From NCBI GenBank assembly GCA_025345505.1, contig JANVCC010000073.1, positions 1,537,843 through 1,601,842 of the forward strand: a DNA stretch of 64,000 nt. Reading direction: 5' to 3'. How positions within the stretch are numbered: the first letter of the stretch is position 1; each line of letters starts with the position of its first letter. This document shows positions 27,837 through 40,983 of the stretch, piece after piece. The stretch is from Todiramphus chloris collaris. Taxonomy: Eukaryota > Chordata > Aves > Coraciiformes > Alcedinidae. The position numbers and the translations under genes were made by a program. Below the pieces are notes generated by a model. That model ran no database searches, had not been told where the DNA came from, and saw nothing but the letters and a program-made list of their open reading frames with translations.

Positions 27837-30800
27837 TAGACATTTGTCCCTCCTTGAGGTGCTGTAGACCTGGGAAAAAAAGCAAATTCCGTGCCATTGT
27901 TGAATTATCCAACACCGCGTAGTTTGTTTCACGCAACGTAGCCTCGGGATTGAGCTTGGGATGGGGAAGAGCTGTTTACAGTCTGCAGGGACAGTGTTTC
28001 AGCTGTGAACCAGTAATGATACGCTGAAGGAAATCTAGGATCCAGTTCCAAGTTCATCAGCAGGGATCTGGAGTAACTTCGGCGATTGCAGTGCCGTTGG
28101 TGTGAGGTTTGGACCAGACTCTGCGTGTGTTCTGGCTCTGTGCTGTGTCCTTGGGGGAGAAGTGGGGAAAGAGAGAGCACAAAGCCTTAGAAATTGTGAC
28201 AGGGTAAGAAACCGGAGAAGACTTGTCTGGTGGCTGCTTTCTGATTAGATGCCAAAACATTAAGCTGAAGCGAGAGATGCTATTTGCACATTTAAAATGA
28301 GTACCCACTTAAAGATGCTTCTGAACCACCCCTACGTGTAGCGATTGTATAATGAAGGAGCCAGGAAACGCAGGCAGAGGCAAAGTCAGCAGAGGGGTTC
28401 CTCACTAGCAGGCTCCTACGTTTTTGCCATGTGTTTGAGCCACACTAAAATCACGTTCTCCTTTTTGTCCCTGGTTTTTGTTGTTTTTCCCATCGTTGCA
28501 TGTGTGTGACCCCCAAACAGGGGGTTTGGAGCAGTCCAAGGACAAGATGTTTTTGTAGAGCACTGTCTGGGTTGTCATCAGTTTATGTGTTTAGCCAGTA
28601 GATAGAGTGATGCAAGAGTTTTTCTTCCACTTCACAGGCAGGAAGACCTGGAGTAACTAAGCCAATGGCATCATACTGTGTAAATCAGTGTATGGGAAAG
28701 GCACGTTAATCCTTTAATTATCCCCTCCCCAAGAAAAGATCTGGGAAGGCTGGAAAGTACAGCTGCATCCCCTTCTGATTGTCTGTCTTCCTTGACCGAG
28801 GTGGTTTCGTTGCCGTAACAAAGGCTGGTTTCAGCCCTGAGCTAATGCGGGGCATCGGTGAGAGATGCCGAGACCCTCGCTGTAAATAAATCTAGATGAA
28901 GGGTGGACGGGTGCCAAGTCAGTGAATATTCATGTGTGAGTGGGAAGCCAAGGTGACCTCCATGTAGGATCTGTGGAATAGCTCTTTCTTTTCCATTAGC
29001 TTGGGTTGATAATTCATTTTTATTTAGCCATATCCTTGATAATTCTTTTCCTTCTGAGCTTTAGCCATACCCTTTGTAGTTCTCTCCCGCTCGGCAGTAC
29101 CCGTTCTTTATCTCCATCTTGTTCTCAGGAACTTGCCAGATCATTCTTGCAGGCTTTTGTTTCCAAATCCTAAGCACAATGTTGCAGCAACATCCTTCAG
29201 TTTCTCAGAATACAGCAAAACCAGCTGTCGCTACCCCTCAGAGATGGGATAGGAACACAGCTGCTGCCCCCATTCAAAGGAAAACACCTTTCTTGCCATT
29301 TTTAGTCTGGGTTTTGGATCAAGAAGAGTCGTAGATTGTGAAGAGAACGCTAGAGGATGAGAGCTGGATCCGGCAGGAGACTCTCACTGCTTGTTTCTTT
29401 CCTCTAAAGTAACTTCTGAAGCATCAGGTCCAGCCCCCACTTGACAAGTGTCCACGTCACGGCCAGAAGGATGCACAGCACCCCAGAACACCCCAGAGGG
29501 AACGATGGTTCGGTGCCGGGAGAGAGCGGGAGGAACCCGAAGCGGTGCTGGGTGCTCAGATCCGTCCCAGATCCGTGCAGAGCCTTTTAGGCATTGCCAA
29601 CCCAAGCAGCTGACCTCAAAGTCCCCGCTCAGCTGGTGTCTGTCCCTAGGACACGTCTCCCGGGACGTAGGCTGTCAGGGGCTGATCGCTTACCCAGCCT
29701 CCAAGGAAGGGTTCGAGCGCTCATCTTCTTCACACGGGCGGTTATGGAGCTGAAGAGAGATTTCCCAGTATGTCTCCCCAGCCTCTCCCAGTCTGGGGGG
29801 GTCATGTGTTTATTATCTGGTCAGGCTTGTTTTTCAGCCAGGGCACAGAGCAGAGATAATCCCCAAGCCCCACTCTGAGTTGCACACAGTGAATTATTTC
29901 AGCGGCAGCCAAGGCTAAATATTGAAGCAGGTTGAAATCTTCTGTTTGGGGAACTGTCTCTTGCTTCAGCATCTCCAGCCGAGCGAGGTTGGCTCTCTGA
30001 GTTTGAAGTTGCATTTTCATTTCTAAATTTACCCGTGTGTGGCGATGAGATGATGTTGGGAAAAGATTTTGAACCGGGGCAGGGGGGGAGAAAAAAACCC
30101 GACGCAAACAAAAAAATAACATCTAGTGAGCAGCTACTTGAGCTGTTCTTGTACAGCAAGTGTGCGTCCACGTTTTCGTGCGAGCAGAGGGTGTTAGTGG
30201 GAGTGGAGGTGTAGTGCTGATCCCACAAGGAACTGAAAACACAGGGAGTGTGTCCCAGCTGATTTCAGCAGAGGGGATTTCGCCGAATCCCATGGAGTCG
30301 TTCCTGATGTGTTCCAGGAATCATCCCCCGCGATTTTCCCCGTGAAGGTGAATTTCAGGGACAGTGCTTGAAAACACACAAACATCCTTGAGTTAAACCA
30401 AGGCTGGATCATTTATTTATACTTTTTTTCCCCCACAAGCAGGGTCTGATGGTTTAAATTGCAAACGGGACCAGGACAGGGTGGCCTGACTCCAGCGGCA
30501 GCCGATAATTGCGCTGTGGCAGCCGGGGCGTGAAGTCTTAAGGAATTATTGGCAGCTTTGGCAGCTTTAGACAAGTAATGACTGAGTGGAATCTTCGGGG
30601 AAGATTCTGATCTCACGGGCTGTTGTAAATGAGGAATAATCCCCGCCGCTTCGCGACGCGCCCCGCTATAATTTGTAGGAACGCGGTCTCGACCGAAAAG
30701 CCTGAGCTGGGCTCTTGCCCACGCGTGACTCACTGCTTTATTTTGTAACCTGGATTCCCAGGATATAAACAGCCGTGGAGAGGGGCTGCCCCTGCCCGCA

Positions 30801-31318
30801 CCCAATTCTCCAGCGCCTTTTGTCCTTGCCGTTGTTGATGGCGCGGAATGCAGGGCTTCCACCGCCTCCCGCCGAGACCTTTCAAAGCCTGAGAGCTCTC
30901 TTGATGATGAAGTGTTTCCTGATGTTCAACCTCTGTTTCTCTCCGCTTGGCGTCATCCCCTCGCTTGTAGTTAAATACCCTCGGATCAAAACGGTGGCAT
31001 TTAAAGGCAGGCAGGGCAGGCAGGCAGAGCGAGCTGGAGCAGGTTCCGAACAGCCTGAGAGGTCTCCTCTGAATCAGGCCCCAAAGGGGCTGGGCAGAGC
31101 CCGTCCTGGGCAGCCCTTACACCCTTACACCCTCAGTGCCTCCTTGTGCTCTTGGCCTCTGAGAGAGTTGCAGCTCTCGGTGGTTGGTGGGTACTATCTG
31201 GATACGCACACACACACTGGTGCTGTGATTCCCACAGAGCCCATCCCATCATCTTTGCAAAGTCCTTCCAAGCCCCTGTTTTCTCCCCCCTTCACAGGCA
31301 CACAAGTGAAGGAGAAGT

Positions 31319-31784
31319 CATAGAATCTCCAATTGTTTGGGATGGAAGAGCCCTTTAAGATCATTGTGTCCAACCATTCCCCTGGCACTGCCAGGGCACC
31401 ACTGCCCCCTGTCCCTCAGCACCACAGCTCCACGGGGGGCTTGGAAACTCCTCCAGGGGTCACGGGGACTCCATCCCTGCCCTGGGCAGCCTGGGACAGC
31501 CCTGGACAGCCCTGCAGGGGAAGAAATTGTTCCTCAGCTCCAACCTAAACCTCCCCTGGGGCGACTTGAGGCCAGTTCCTCTTGTCCTGTCCCTTGTTTC
31601 TTGGGAGCAGAGCCCGACCCCCCTGGCTCCATCCTCCTGCCAGGAGCTGTCAGAGCCAGAAGGTCTCCCCTCAGCCTCCTTCTTTCCAGGCTGAACAAGC
31701 CCAGGTCCTTCAGCTGCTCCTCACCACACTTGTGCTCTTGACCCCCCCCCAGCTTCATTGCCCTTCTCTGGCCACACTCCAAGG
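31319..31784 (-). mobile_element. CR1 LINE, long inverted 3' fragment
   Basis: It runs from CATAGAATCTCC through GGCTTGGAAACTCCTCCAGG, the AACCTAAACCTCCCCTGGGG segment and CAGGCTGAACAAGCCCAGG to CTCTGGCCACACTCCAAGG. It is the reverse-orientation counterpart of the copies at 22190 and 24414. Confidence 0.93.
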
Positions 31785-33340
31785 TCGCTGCCTTTCTTTC
31801 TCTGCCTGCTCCTGTGCAGTCTTTGCTGGGCAGCCACTGGGGCAATGTGTTCACCACTCTGCTGGCCTCCTCATGGCTCCTGCAAGCCCACGGAGGCACG
31901 CTGGTGAGCGTGGTGAACTGCAGCACCCAGCTCCTGGGCAGGATTTGCAAGGTCATCCTTTGCTAGGGCATGACCAGGGTGCCCACCGCTGCCTTGAGGC
32001 AGCTTCACCCTTCCCAAGACCCCTTTACAGACAATGTTCCTCCCATTCCCTGGGAGGGGAATCTCTGGAGGTCCCCGAGCCAGTGCTGGGATGTTTGGCA
32101 CAAGAGAGAGCCTTGCTCATCAGCCTGGATTAGTTTTAACGTGGTATTTAAACAGATGACTTTGGTTTAAGTGGTTATCTGGATACTTCCACCAAAGATT
32201 CCCAAGGGTTGCCACTTTGGCAGCTTTCAAGAGTATTAAGTTTACGTGACAGGAAAAATATATATAATTAGGAAATAAAATGAACACTGTCCTTTTAAAT
32301 TTCTTCCCATCCTTGTTATGTACGGGTCCTCTAAATCAAGACTTGGTGCCCTTAATTATGTAATGTATAATAGTTGGCCTCAGCCTAATATTACGTTATT
32401 GAATCCAAGAATGACATGAAAAAAAACCAGCTGCCTGTGACCACCGTAGTGTTTTCAGAGCGAGGACAGCCCGGCGAGAAATCCTCCTGGGGAAACAAAA
32501 CCTTGCATCAGGGACCAAAACAGATCTCTCTGCGTTTTTAACTTCTTCTTTTCTTTTTTTTCCACACGCCCCCCTCCAGCCACAGAAGGTTTCAAAACCC
32601 AGGCCTGATGCAAAGGACAGCATTTCTCTCCCTTGCCTTTCTGTGATCTTCCCGTAGCCCAGGGTGCTAATCAGCCTGCCCGTCTCTAATTAAAGAGCAG
32701 CGGTGTCGGGCAGCAGAGAGCCCTGCTCTCCGCGGGTTGCTTGGCAAGGGGGATTCTGTGCCCAGCAGTGACAGCAAAGAGCCGTGTCAGGCGCTGGGCT
32801 CGGGCACAGGGTGGGCACAGGAGCGGGTCCCCCGGGCTGATGGGTGTTCCTGAGCCTGGGACAGCGTCTGCTCAGGGATTGCTCATGGGAAGGAGGAGCA
32901 GGACGGAGCAACGTGCCCTTCGTGTCACGGTGGGGCTCCCAACGGCATTTCTTTTGTGACCCCAGCAAAACCCCTTTGGTTCTCCCCAGTTCCTCAGCGC
33001 AGAAGGTGGTGGTTACCTATGGCATCACTGGGGAGCTGATGATTGGTGTCACTCTGTAGCAGCAGCAGCAGAGCTGCCCCTGTGCTGCACCAGACAGTTT
33101 TAGCCCTAGGACTTTATATGTCATTCGAGTGCTGGCAAGCTCAAGGGAGCATGAAGCTCACGTCCAGCCTGGATCTGGGTGACCTTCTGCTCCCGTTACT
33201 GCATACGAGGTAGCTGGACTGCAGGAAGAAGAGGGGAGTTAGCTTTCTTCCTGCCACCCTTCCTATGTTGCAGGACACGCAGTGAGAACCCGAGATGCCA
33301 GCTGAGGAGGGCTGAGGTTTTTGTCTCCTAGACTTAGAGG

Positions 33341-33405
33341 ATAACTCAGGTTGGAAGAGACCCCAGGAGGTCATCTAGTCTTCTCTTGGCCGTTCTGCTG
33401 AAGTC
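33341..33405 (-). mobile_element. Old CR1 3' end (short)
   Basis: The motif CAGGTTGGAAGAGACCCCAG followed by AGGTCATCTAGTC matches an old CR1 terminus. Only about 60 bp is recognisable. Confidence 0.65.
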
Positions 33406-34203
33406 AGTAGGACATCTGCCAGTTCAGAGTAATGAAAAGTCCCACCTCGTCCTTTTTTAGCAGTATTTCTCTTAACTTCCAGAAGGAAACAGATGATCCA
33501 GCCTCTTAGAAGAAGATGGGCAAGGAAAACACTCTATTTTTTTAATTTATTTTTATTTTTTTCCTAGTTTTATACAGGGTGGGAGGTGGCAGGACCACAC
33601 CAGTGCCCTGCCCTAGCAGCCGAGGAGCTGCTGCTCTGGGGGCTGGGGCTGGCCAGCCATCTGCTAGTCCAAAACTATGTGCAATTTCCAAACTGGCTGA
33701 CCCAACGTTGGGAATCATCTATTTCTAGCCTGTAGATTGTGTGTATATGTATATATATCTCTCTATCTTTCTCTCTCTCAAGTGTTTTCCCAACAGAAAA
33801 AAAATGCAATACAAATGCCATCCTTTCGGATCTGCATTTGTTGGGCTTGTATTGCTTGCAGGGACTATACAGTTTGGATCCAGCTAATCAAGTAGAAGTG
33901 TTTACAGAGTCCTCTGTGTGTCCTCAGGCTCGAGATGCTACCACAGGAGTAAAAGACAAAACCGCCTTTCCATTTTTAGCAGCCAGCCTCTTCTAGGCTC
34001 ACCCCCTCTCAGCAAAGCTGCCACCCGTAGGTTTGCCTGAGTCTTCTTTCTGTAAGCTCAGGCTTAGCCAGGAAGAGCCACACTTTCTGGAGCTGGTGTG
34101 TTCTCTTCAGAGGGTTCTTACGCTGAGCTGTCACAGCAGCACACAGGTCCCCTCTTTCTGGCCAGGAGGTACCACGGCTGAAATTGGACCCTGAAATGGC
34201 ACT

Positions 34204-34420
34204 CCAGAATTGTTCTGGTTGGAAGAGACCTTGAAGCTCATCGAGTCCGACCGTTAACCCAGCTCTGCCAGGGCACCACTGCCCCCTGTCCCTCAGCTCC
34301 ACGGCTTGGAAACCCCTCCAGGGGTCACGGGGACTCCAGCCCTGCCCTGGGCAGCCTGGCACAGCCCTGGGGAACCCTCCAGGGGAACAAACTGTTCCTC
34401 AGCCCCAACCTAAACTATCC
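34204..34420 (-). mobile_element. CR1 LINE, 3' fragment
   Basis: It has GGTTGGAAGAGACCTTGAAG, then CACGGCTTGGAAACCCCTCC and GGGCAGCCTGGCACAGCCC. It is inverted and belongs to the same subgroup as the copy at 31319. Confidence 0.92.
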
Positions 34421-35847
34421 CTTCTGGGAAGGACCCTCTGTGTTCCCAGGAAGTTCTCCCCTAATTACACCTCCTGATACTGCGGGCAGGGAGGTGAGAT
34501 GGCGAGGTGGATAAATCCCTTGCTAAGGCCATTGGGAAGTCTGTGCTGCAGCATGATGATGCAGTGACTTAATGAAGTTGCTGTTGTCACAGGGCCCAGG
34601 GACTCGCTTCCAATCAATGCTGAGAGGTTAATTACACGTTTACCTGAACAGCAGTCTGAAATCCTCACCAAGAAATTCAGAGTGGGGTTGACTCTTGGTT
34701 ACTTTGGCACCTACAAGCGTGAGCAGTACCAGAAGAACTCTTCTGGGTGCCCCCCATAGCTGGCTGAACCTTTAGAAGCTGTTTGCTGAGATTTTTGGGA
34801 TGCTCCTGTCCCAAAATTGGTTCAGGTCTGGCAACAAGGCCAGAACTGCACTAGTTTCAGAGCCAAGAAGGAAAAAACCCAAAAAACCAAACGACCTGAC
34901 TTTTCTCTCTCTTGCTCCTGAATCCTGCCCCTTCCCTTTCAGCTGAAGTCATCCTGCTGCCTTCTGTGGTGTTTCAGAGCGAGATGCACACCGAGGTGCC
35001 CTGAGGGCAGGTGGTGGTGAATTCACCCTCTTTTAATAAATAGATTTTAATTAACTTTTTAAAAAGTCCAGCTCATCCCAATTAGCGGAGGGTGACTGCA
35101 TTTGTTCTCCGGGAGAGTGGGAGAGCCAGGGCTGTGTTTCCAAGACCATCTGCTCATGAATCCTTAAAAAAAATACTTAAAAAATGGAAGAGGAAAACAA
35201 GTGTTAGCTGGAGGCAGAGAAGGGGTGAGGGCATTCTGGCAGGAAGCCGGGGAGGCTTTGCCAGCCGGGGGGCACCCGTGGCTGCCGGGGGAGTCGGGGT
35301 GGTCCTGACAGTCTTTTGGAGATGGGGAGCTCTAAGGAGCTATGGGAGAAGGGGCTGGAATCACCGGAACGAGTGGGAAGAGGCACCAGTCTAGAGGGGG
35401 GAGTTGTGCCAGCCTCGCCTCGGGTAGGGGAATTGGTATCTCAGAGTAGATGACTTGGGTTGCTGGCTGGAGATTTCAGGAGGGGATGTGCTTTGGGGTG
35501 CGGTTTTCCAAGGAGGGGGTGCCAGGGAATTTGTTACCTGGAATACAAAGCGGCTCCATGGTGGGCAGGAGGAAGAGGCTTTGCTGTCAGAGGCTTCGCT
35601 CTCAGGGTGCCACCAGCACCTCCAGTGCTATCCAGGGCCTGGGTGTACCTGGAGAGGGGGGGAACAGGGTCAGTGTCTGGAGCAGCTCTTTCCTCACGGC
35701 AACGTGACCCGTGCTGACTGAGCTCCAAGTGTCCCCACTTACTACATTTATGTCTGGTCCTTCAGAATTGTCCCCTAGCTCCAGTTTCTGGTCTGAACTT
35801 GCATGGGGTGGCTTTCACCGCTGCAGAAGGGCCAGGATCTTACTTAA

Positions 35848-36135
<288 letters not shown>

Positions 36136-36608
36136 TGATTTTTAGGGCAAGGTAGCTGCTGGCTGCACGTGCAGAAGAGGACACAGGTAGCACTGAGGAA
36201 GGGTAAAAAGGCTGGATGGTGAGTACACCACGATAGGGGGATTTTTATGCTCATAGCAAATCCAGCCTCCGCTTGTTGTGCCTTTTTCTCGCGTGCCCCT
36301 TGTTTGGCTCCTTGCCTCACTTCTGCTTTCGGCTGCAGCGTATGATCTGGGATTAGATAGCCTTGGAATTTCTGTACGAGCTCTGAAACCTGGCACTTGG
36401 GCAGACAGCTCTATTACTGCACTGGAATGACGACTGCTGCCTCTCAGAGAAACCCCAGGCAGCAGCCTGGTCCGTAGCAGGGGGGATGTGCTGTCAACAC
36501 ACAGCAGGGGGAAGTGGATTTGAAGCCTCAGCCTCATGTAGCTGCTGTGCTGGATTTTATAGCTCACATCTCTGCTGTGAAACACATCCTGAAGATAAAG
36601 GTAGTGAA

Positions 36609-36960
36609 GAATAGAATGGTTTGGGTGGGAAGGAGCAAGAGACCTTTCAAGCTCATCTGGTCCAACCCCTGCAGGGAGCAGGGCCATCTGCACCTAGAGC
36701 AGGGTGCTCAGAGCCCTGGGCAACCTCCCCTGCAATGGTGCCAGGGATGGGGCAGCCACCACCTCTCTGGGCACCCTGGCACAGGCTCTGACACCCTCGG
36801 CATCAACAATCTCTTCCTTCTCTCCGGTCTAAATTTCCCTCTTTTAATTTCAAACCATCAGCCCTCATCCTGTCCCATCAGGCCCTGCTCCAAAGTCTGT
36901 CCCCATCTTTCTGCCAGGCCCCTTGAAGCCCTGCAAGGCCACAGGAAGGTCTCCCCGGGC
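36609..36960 (-). mobile_element. CR1 LINE, 3' fragment
   Basis: The core CTGCAGGGAGCAGGGCCATC and CACCACCTCTCTGGGCACCC continues to GAAGGTCTCCCCGG. It belongs to the same subgroup as 4173, 43561 and 47206. Confidence 0.93.
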
Positions 36961-37300
36961 ACAGCAAGGGCTCCCCATCCTGATGCCAACACGTTGTGCT
37001 GTGAACAGCAGCAGCAGAACTGTGTTTCAGAACAACTGTGCTGCAGCAGCAGCATCGTCGCTGTGCTGCTGTCATCCTGCTAAGGTGACCCCAGCTCGTT
37101 ACCATCACAGCCGTTTCAGGTGAAGTGATGGAGCCTCCTGAGTCCTGGGCACTTCTGTCTTCTGACAAATGGGGCTTTCTTGATGTTTTCCCAGTGTCTG
37201 ACCACGTGGAGGGAGTCCCCTGGACCTGCTGCGAGTGGGAGCAAGGGCGAGCTGCGGACAGCTGCAGCCAGCCACGCTGGGGCTGTGCTCCTGTCACATC

Positions 37301-37580
37301 CCACAATCACAGCATCCCCGAGGCTGGACAAGCCCTCTGAGATCAGCAAGTCCAGCCTAGGACCCAACACCACCACATCAGCCAGACCATGGCACTAAGT
37401 GCCATCCAGCCTTGCTTTAAACACAGCCAGGATGGTGACTCCAGCACCTCCCTGGGCAGCCCGTTCCAACGTCCGATCACCCTCTGTCAGGAAGGGCTTC
37501 CTGATACCCAACCAAGCCCTTCCCTGGTGCAGCTCCAGGCCATGCCCTCTCCTGTCACCAGTTTCCTGGGAGAAGAGCCC
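37301..37580 (-). mobile_element. CR1 LINE, 3' fragment
   Basis: It begins with CACAATCACAGCATCCCC and includes CACCTCCCTGGGCAGCCCG and CAGGAAGGGCTTCCTGATA. It is a different subgroup from its neighbour 340 bp upstream, so this is a separate insertion. Confidence 0.9.
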
Positions 37581-40500
37581 CGCGTGTAAGGAAGGGTGGA
37601 GCGAGCCCCTCGAGCAGGAAGCAGCGTGGGTGGGTGTGGGGGTGGCTCCTGACTCACCCTTCGGGGAGCCGTGGCCGCTGCCGTTCCGTGGGTGGCACTT
37701 TTTTTTTTTCTCCTGAGTCACGGTTGACTGAAATTTTGCCTTCTGGAATGCATGTGCTTATTTTCCCCCCACCTCCTCGCTGCGCCTTGTGTTTCTCTGC
37801 TGGCTCGGTTAAAAAACAATAGCCACAGATCAGCAATAACGAAGTCAGATGTTTAGAGAAGAATCCAAGTGAGTCTGGAAACCCGTGGCTGGGTTGAGTT
37901 TTCAATCCTAACCTCCTACTCTTCGACTGTGAGCCTGAATTTCCCATCTGTAAGTGGCAGCCAGTTTGGCTTGCACTGGGTCTGACCCAGCGAGGTATGG
38001 AGCGTTGCCCTAACTGCTGGGGAGAATCAGAGACGGGCTTTCCACGAGCATCGGGACGAGCGGAGAGCGCTCGGCAAGGGGCAGCAGGTTGCTCGGGTCA
38101 GCATGGAAACAGCGTTAGCCTGATGCCATCCTCGCCCCTCGGGTGTTCAGGTTGGTGACACCACGTGGGAGATGCCTTCCTGGGAAAGCGGGTGGGAGCT
38201 GTGCCGGAGGCAGTGCCAGGGGGGTGGGTGCTGCTGGTACTGGATCCCTCTCGGCATCCCCAGCTCTGCTGGAACCGTGTGCCCACCGAACTCGAGGGTG
38301 GCAGGTCATCTGGTGATCGCGGGCACAGGGTTCATACCTCGTTGTAGATTCTCCATCTCTTTTTTTTCCCCAGCACCAAACCACAATTGTTTTTCAGAGT
38401 GAACCCAGAAGATACCCAGATGTTAGCGTAGTCATCAATGTGACTTACGGAACTGTATGACTGTATTAATACGACTGTAATGAACTATTCATTAACGTGG
38501 TTGAGCTGTGAGGAAAGGAGGGATGGCACCGGCCAGACCCAGTGGCAGAGCTCAGGCCCTTCCCTGTCTACCAGTTTAAGTTCCACTGCCTCAGAGTGAG
38601 AAAACCCAGTAGCATTTCTGTGGCCACCATGTCTTGGAGAACTGACAGGGCTTCAGAGAGAGACCTCGTTTGTGAACATGAGTAATTAGAAAGGGCTGCA
38701 TTCAGATGTGCTTGACAGATGTTATCTCCACCAGTATGGGGATATTTAAGGCTTTCTTACAGGCAGGAAACTTGCACTAAGATTTACGAGGCCGCATGAA
38801 TTAGAGCAGTAGCAGCAGGTGGAGAAGCTGACACGATGGCAGCCAGCTTTTTTTTCCTGGCAAGCACCTTGGCAGAGCAACTGCTGTGGGAAAATTTTCA
38901 CAAATAAAAATGGATTTTGACCTGTACAAATAAATTTACAAAAAAAACCCAAAACCCAAAAAAACCCCTCAGTTTTTGCCATCAGAGCCACTTCCTGATG
39001 TCACCACTGAATTTTTTTCTGGTGTTAGGAACTGAGAGGTTTAATAGATGAAATGTCCACGATGAGCATTTCAGGGTTCAGTAAACTGAACGCTGAGGTA
39101 TGGGTGGGGGTAGGTAGGTACTGCAGAACATCTCCAGAGCCTGTGTCAAAAGGGGAGCGCTGAGTGAGTTAGGACTTCTCCCAGTTCCTGATAAAGAGAT
39201 GCTGGGAGAGCTCGTGATTCAGGCTTTTTTTGCAAAGCTGGGTAACTTTCAGCTGTTGGATTCATGTCCAGTGAAGCCTCCTGGATTTCCCACCTGTGTT
39301 TCCTGGACCAGGGCAGTGTGCAGGAGGCCAAAGCAGTGCTTTCTTCAGAAGAGCCTTGTCTGTTGGTTACCCTCACACAAAAACACCTTTTGGAGGGGAA
39401 GAAGGGGATAAACTGTGTAGGAAGCAAGCACTGGCCTTGGCTCCGCTTGCCATGTGCCTGCCATCAGGAACGAAGGACACAACTACCAAGAGATGAAGTC
39501 CATCCTTGACGATGGCACCATTGAAAGATGCTGCCTTAAAGGCACAGGCTCTGCTTTTCTTACCACCCTGAAGCTGAGAGAGTTTGAAGCAGAGATGCTT
39601 TAGATTTGCAACTCGCAGCACTTCCCATCCAGGACTGTGACGCAGGGAGTTAATTGTGATCATAGCTGGTTATGCTGGGGGATGCTCGTGGTGTAATAGG
39701 TGAGAATCTTCTTTTCCCCGTTGTGGGTAATAGTTTGGAGCTCGAGAGCGCTGTTGGCACTAGGCTGGAAGTGACAGTCTGAAGGGTTAACAGAGTTTCT
39801 GCACCAGATTATGCTTTTCTTTCACCAGCAGCCGAACAGACCTCGGCGGGGCTCCGTGTTTAGTGTTTCCTGACAGCGCAGGAAGATCAGTGACTGCATG
39901 AAACACATTCAGTTTGCATTGGCACTTTTCTTTTTTTTTACGTGTCTCTTGTAATCAAGAGGCAATGCAAACTCTGGCTTGTGGTTTATGGCTCTTGCTG
40001 CCTTCCCTCCAGCTCTCAGAGCAAAGCAGGTCGGATGAGAAGCAGAATGAGGCTGGTTTAATAGCAGTAGCCAGCCAGAAACAGCCGTGCTACGAGCGAC
40101 AGAGTCAATGAAAGAATCCTGTCAAACTCCATCGCCGTTCAGGTTTCCAAGTGGGAAGATAAAAGACATTTCTGAGCCCTTTCAGTGTAATAAGGTCTCG
40201 TTCCCATATTGCCTCTGTTAAAAACATCGAGGTAATCTTTGCACCAAAACAATGGCTCTGCTTTTGTTACAGGCTAAATAGGTCTCACAGGGCTAGCTGA
40301 AAATCTTGTTTGCAAACACAGAGCAGCACTGGGGCGATTGTTATTACTTCAAGTGGTTTTCTGACCCATGAGGTCCAGCACCTCCCACCCCTTCTCTTTT
40401 CCTCCCAGGAGCACAGATCTCTGTGAAATGCCACGGTTTGGGTCAGGCCTGGGTCCAGCCTGCAGCAGGGTGGGAGAAGGGGTCAGGCAGTAGCTCGGTG

Positions 40501-40709
40501 GAGGTTCGGTGACCTGCTGCTGTTTGAACTAGCAAGGTGGCATAAGGTCAGCATGAAGACGACTCGAAAAGACCACCCTGGCTTGGTCACAGTCCCAACA
40601 GCAAAGCATCAGATGAAGTTTTTAGAGCACAGTGTTTCCACAGCCCCTCCTGATGTAGCCTGGTGCTCGTGCCCAGCTCGTCAGTTGGTGCTGTCTGCAG
40701 GCAAGAGGT

Positions 40710-40983
40710 TTTGTGGTAGAACAAGAGGGAATGGCCTCAAGCTGAGCTGGAGCAGGGGGTTAGGCTGGACATTAGGAAGATTTTTTCGCTGAAAGGGTTG
40801 TCAGGCACTGGAAAAGGCTTCCCAGGGAAGCGGTTGAGTCGCTATCTCTGGATGTGTTTAACACCCTAGAGATGTGGTGCTCGGGGATGCGGCTTCGTGG
40901 TGGACTCGGTAGAGTGGAGTTAACGGTTGAGCTCGGTGATCTTAAAGGTCTTTTTCAGTCTGTATGGTTCTGATGATTCTGTG
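40710..40983 (+). mobile_element. CR1 LINE, 3' fragment
   Basis: It has ACAAGAGGGAATGGCCTCAA, GGCTGGACATTAGGAAGAT and GAAAGGGTTGTCAGGCACTG, and ends in TGATGATTCTGTG. The sequence is moderately diverged. Confidence 0.92.

Noticed and set aside
31582-32133. Open frame of 183 codons on the plus strand
   Set aside because: It is mostly the antisense of a CR1 copy. The conserved CR1 3' sequence produces the same open frames at other copies (for example 22381 and 52006).
36142-36693. Open frame of 183 codons on the minus strand
   Set aside because: It runs from intron into an inverted CR1 and has no recognised protein.
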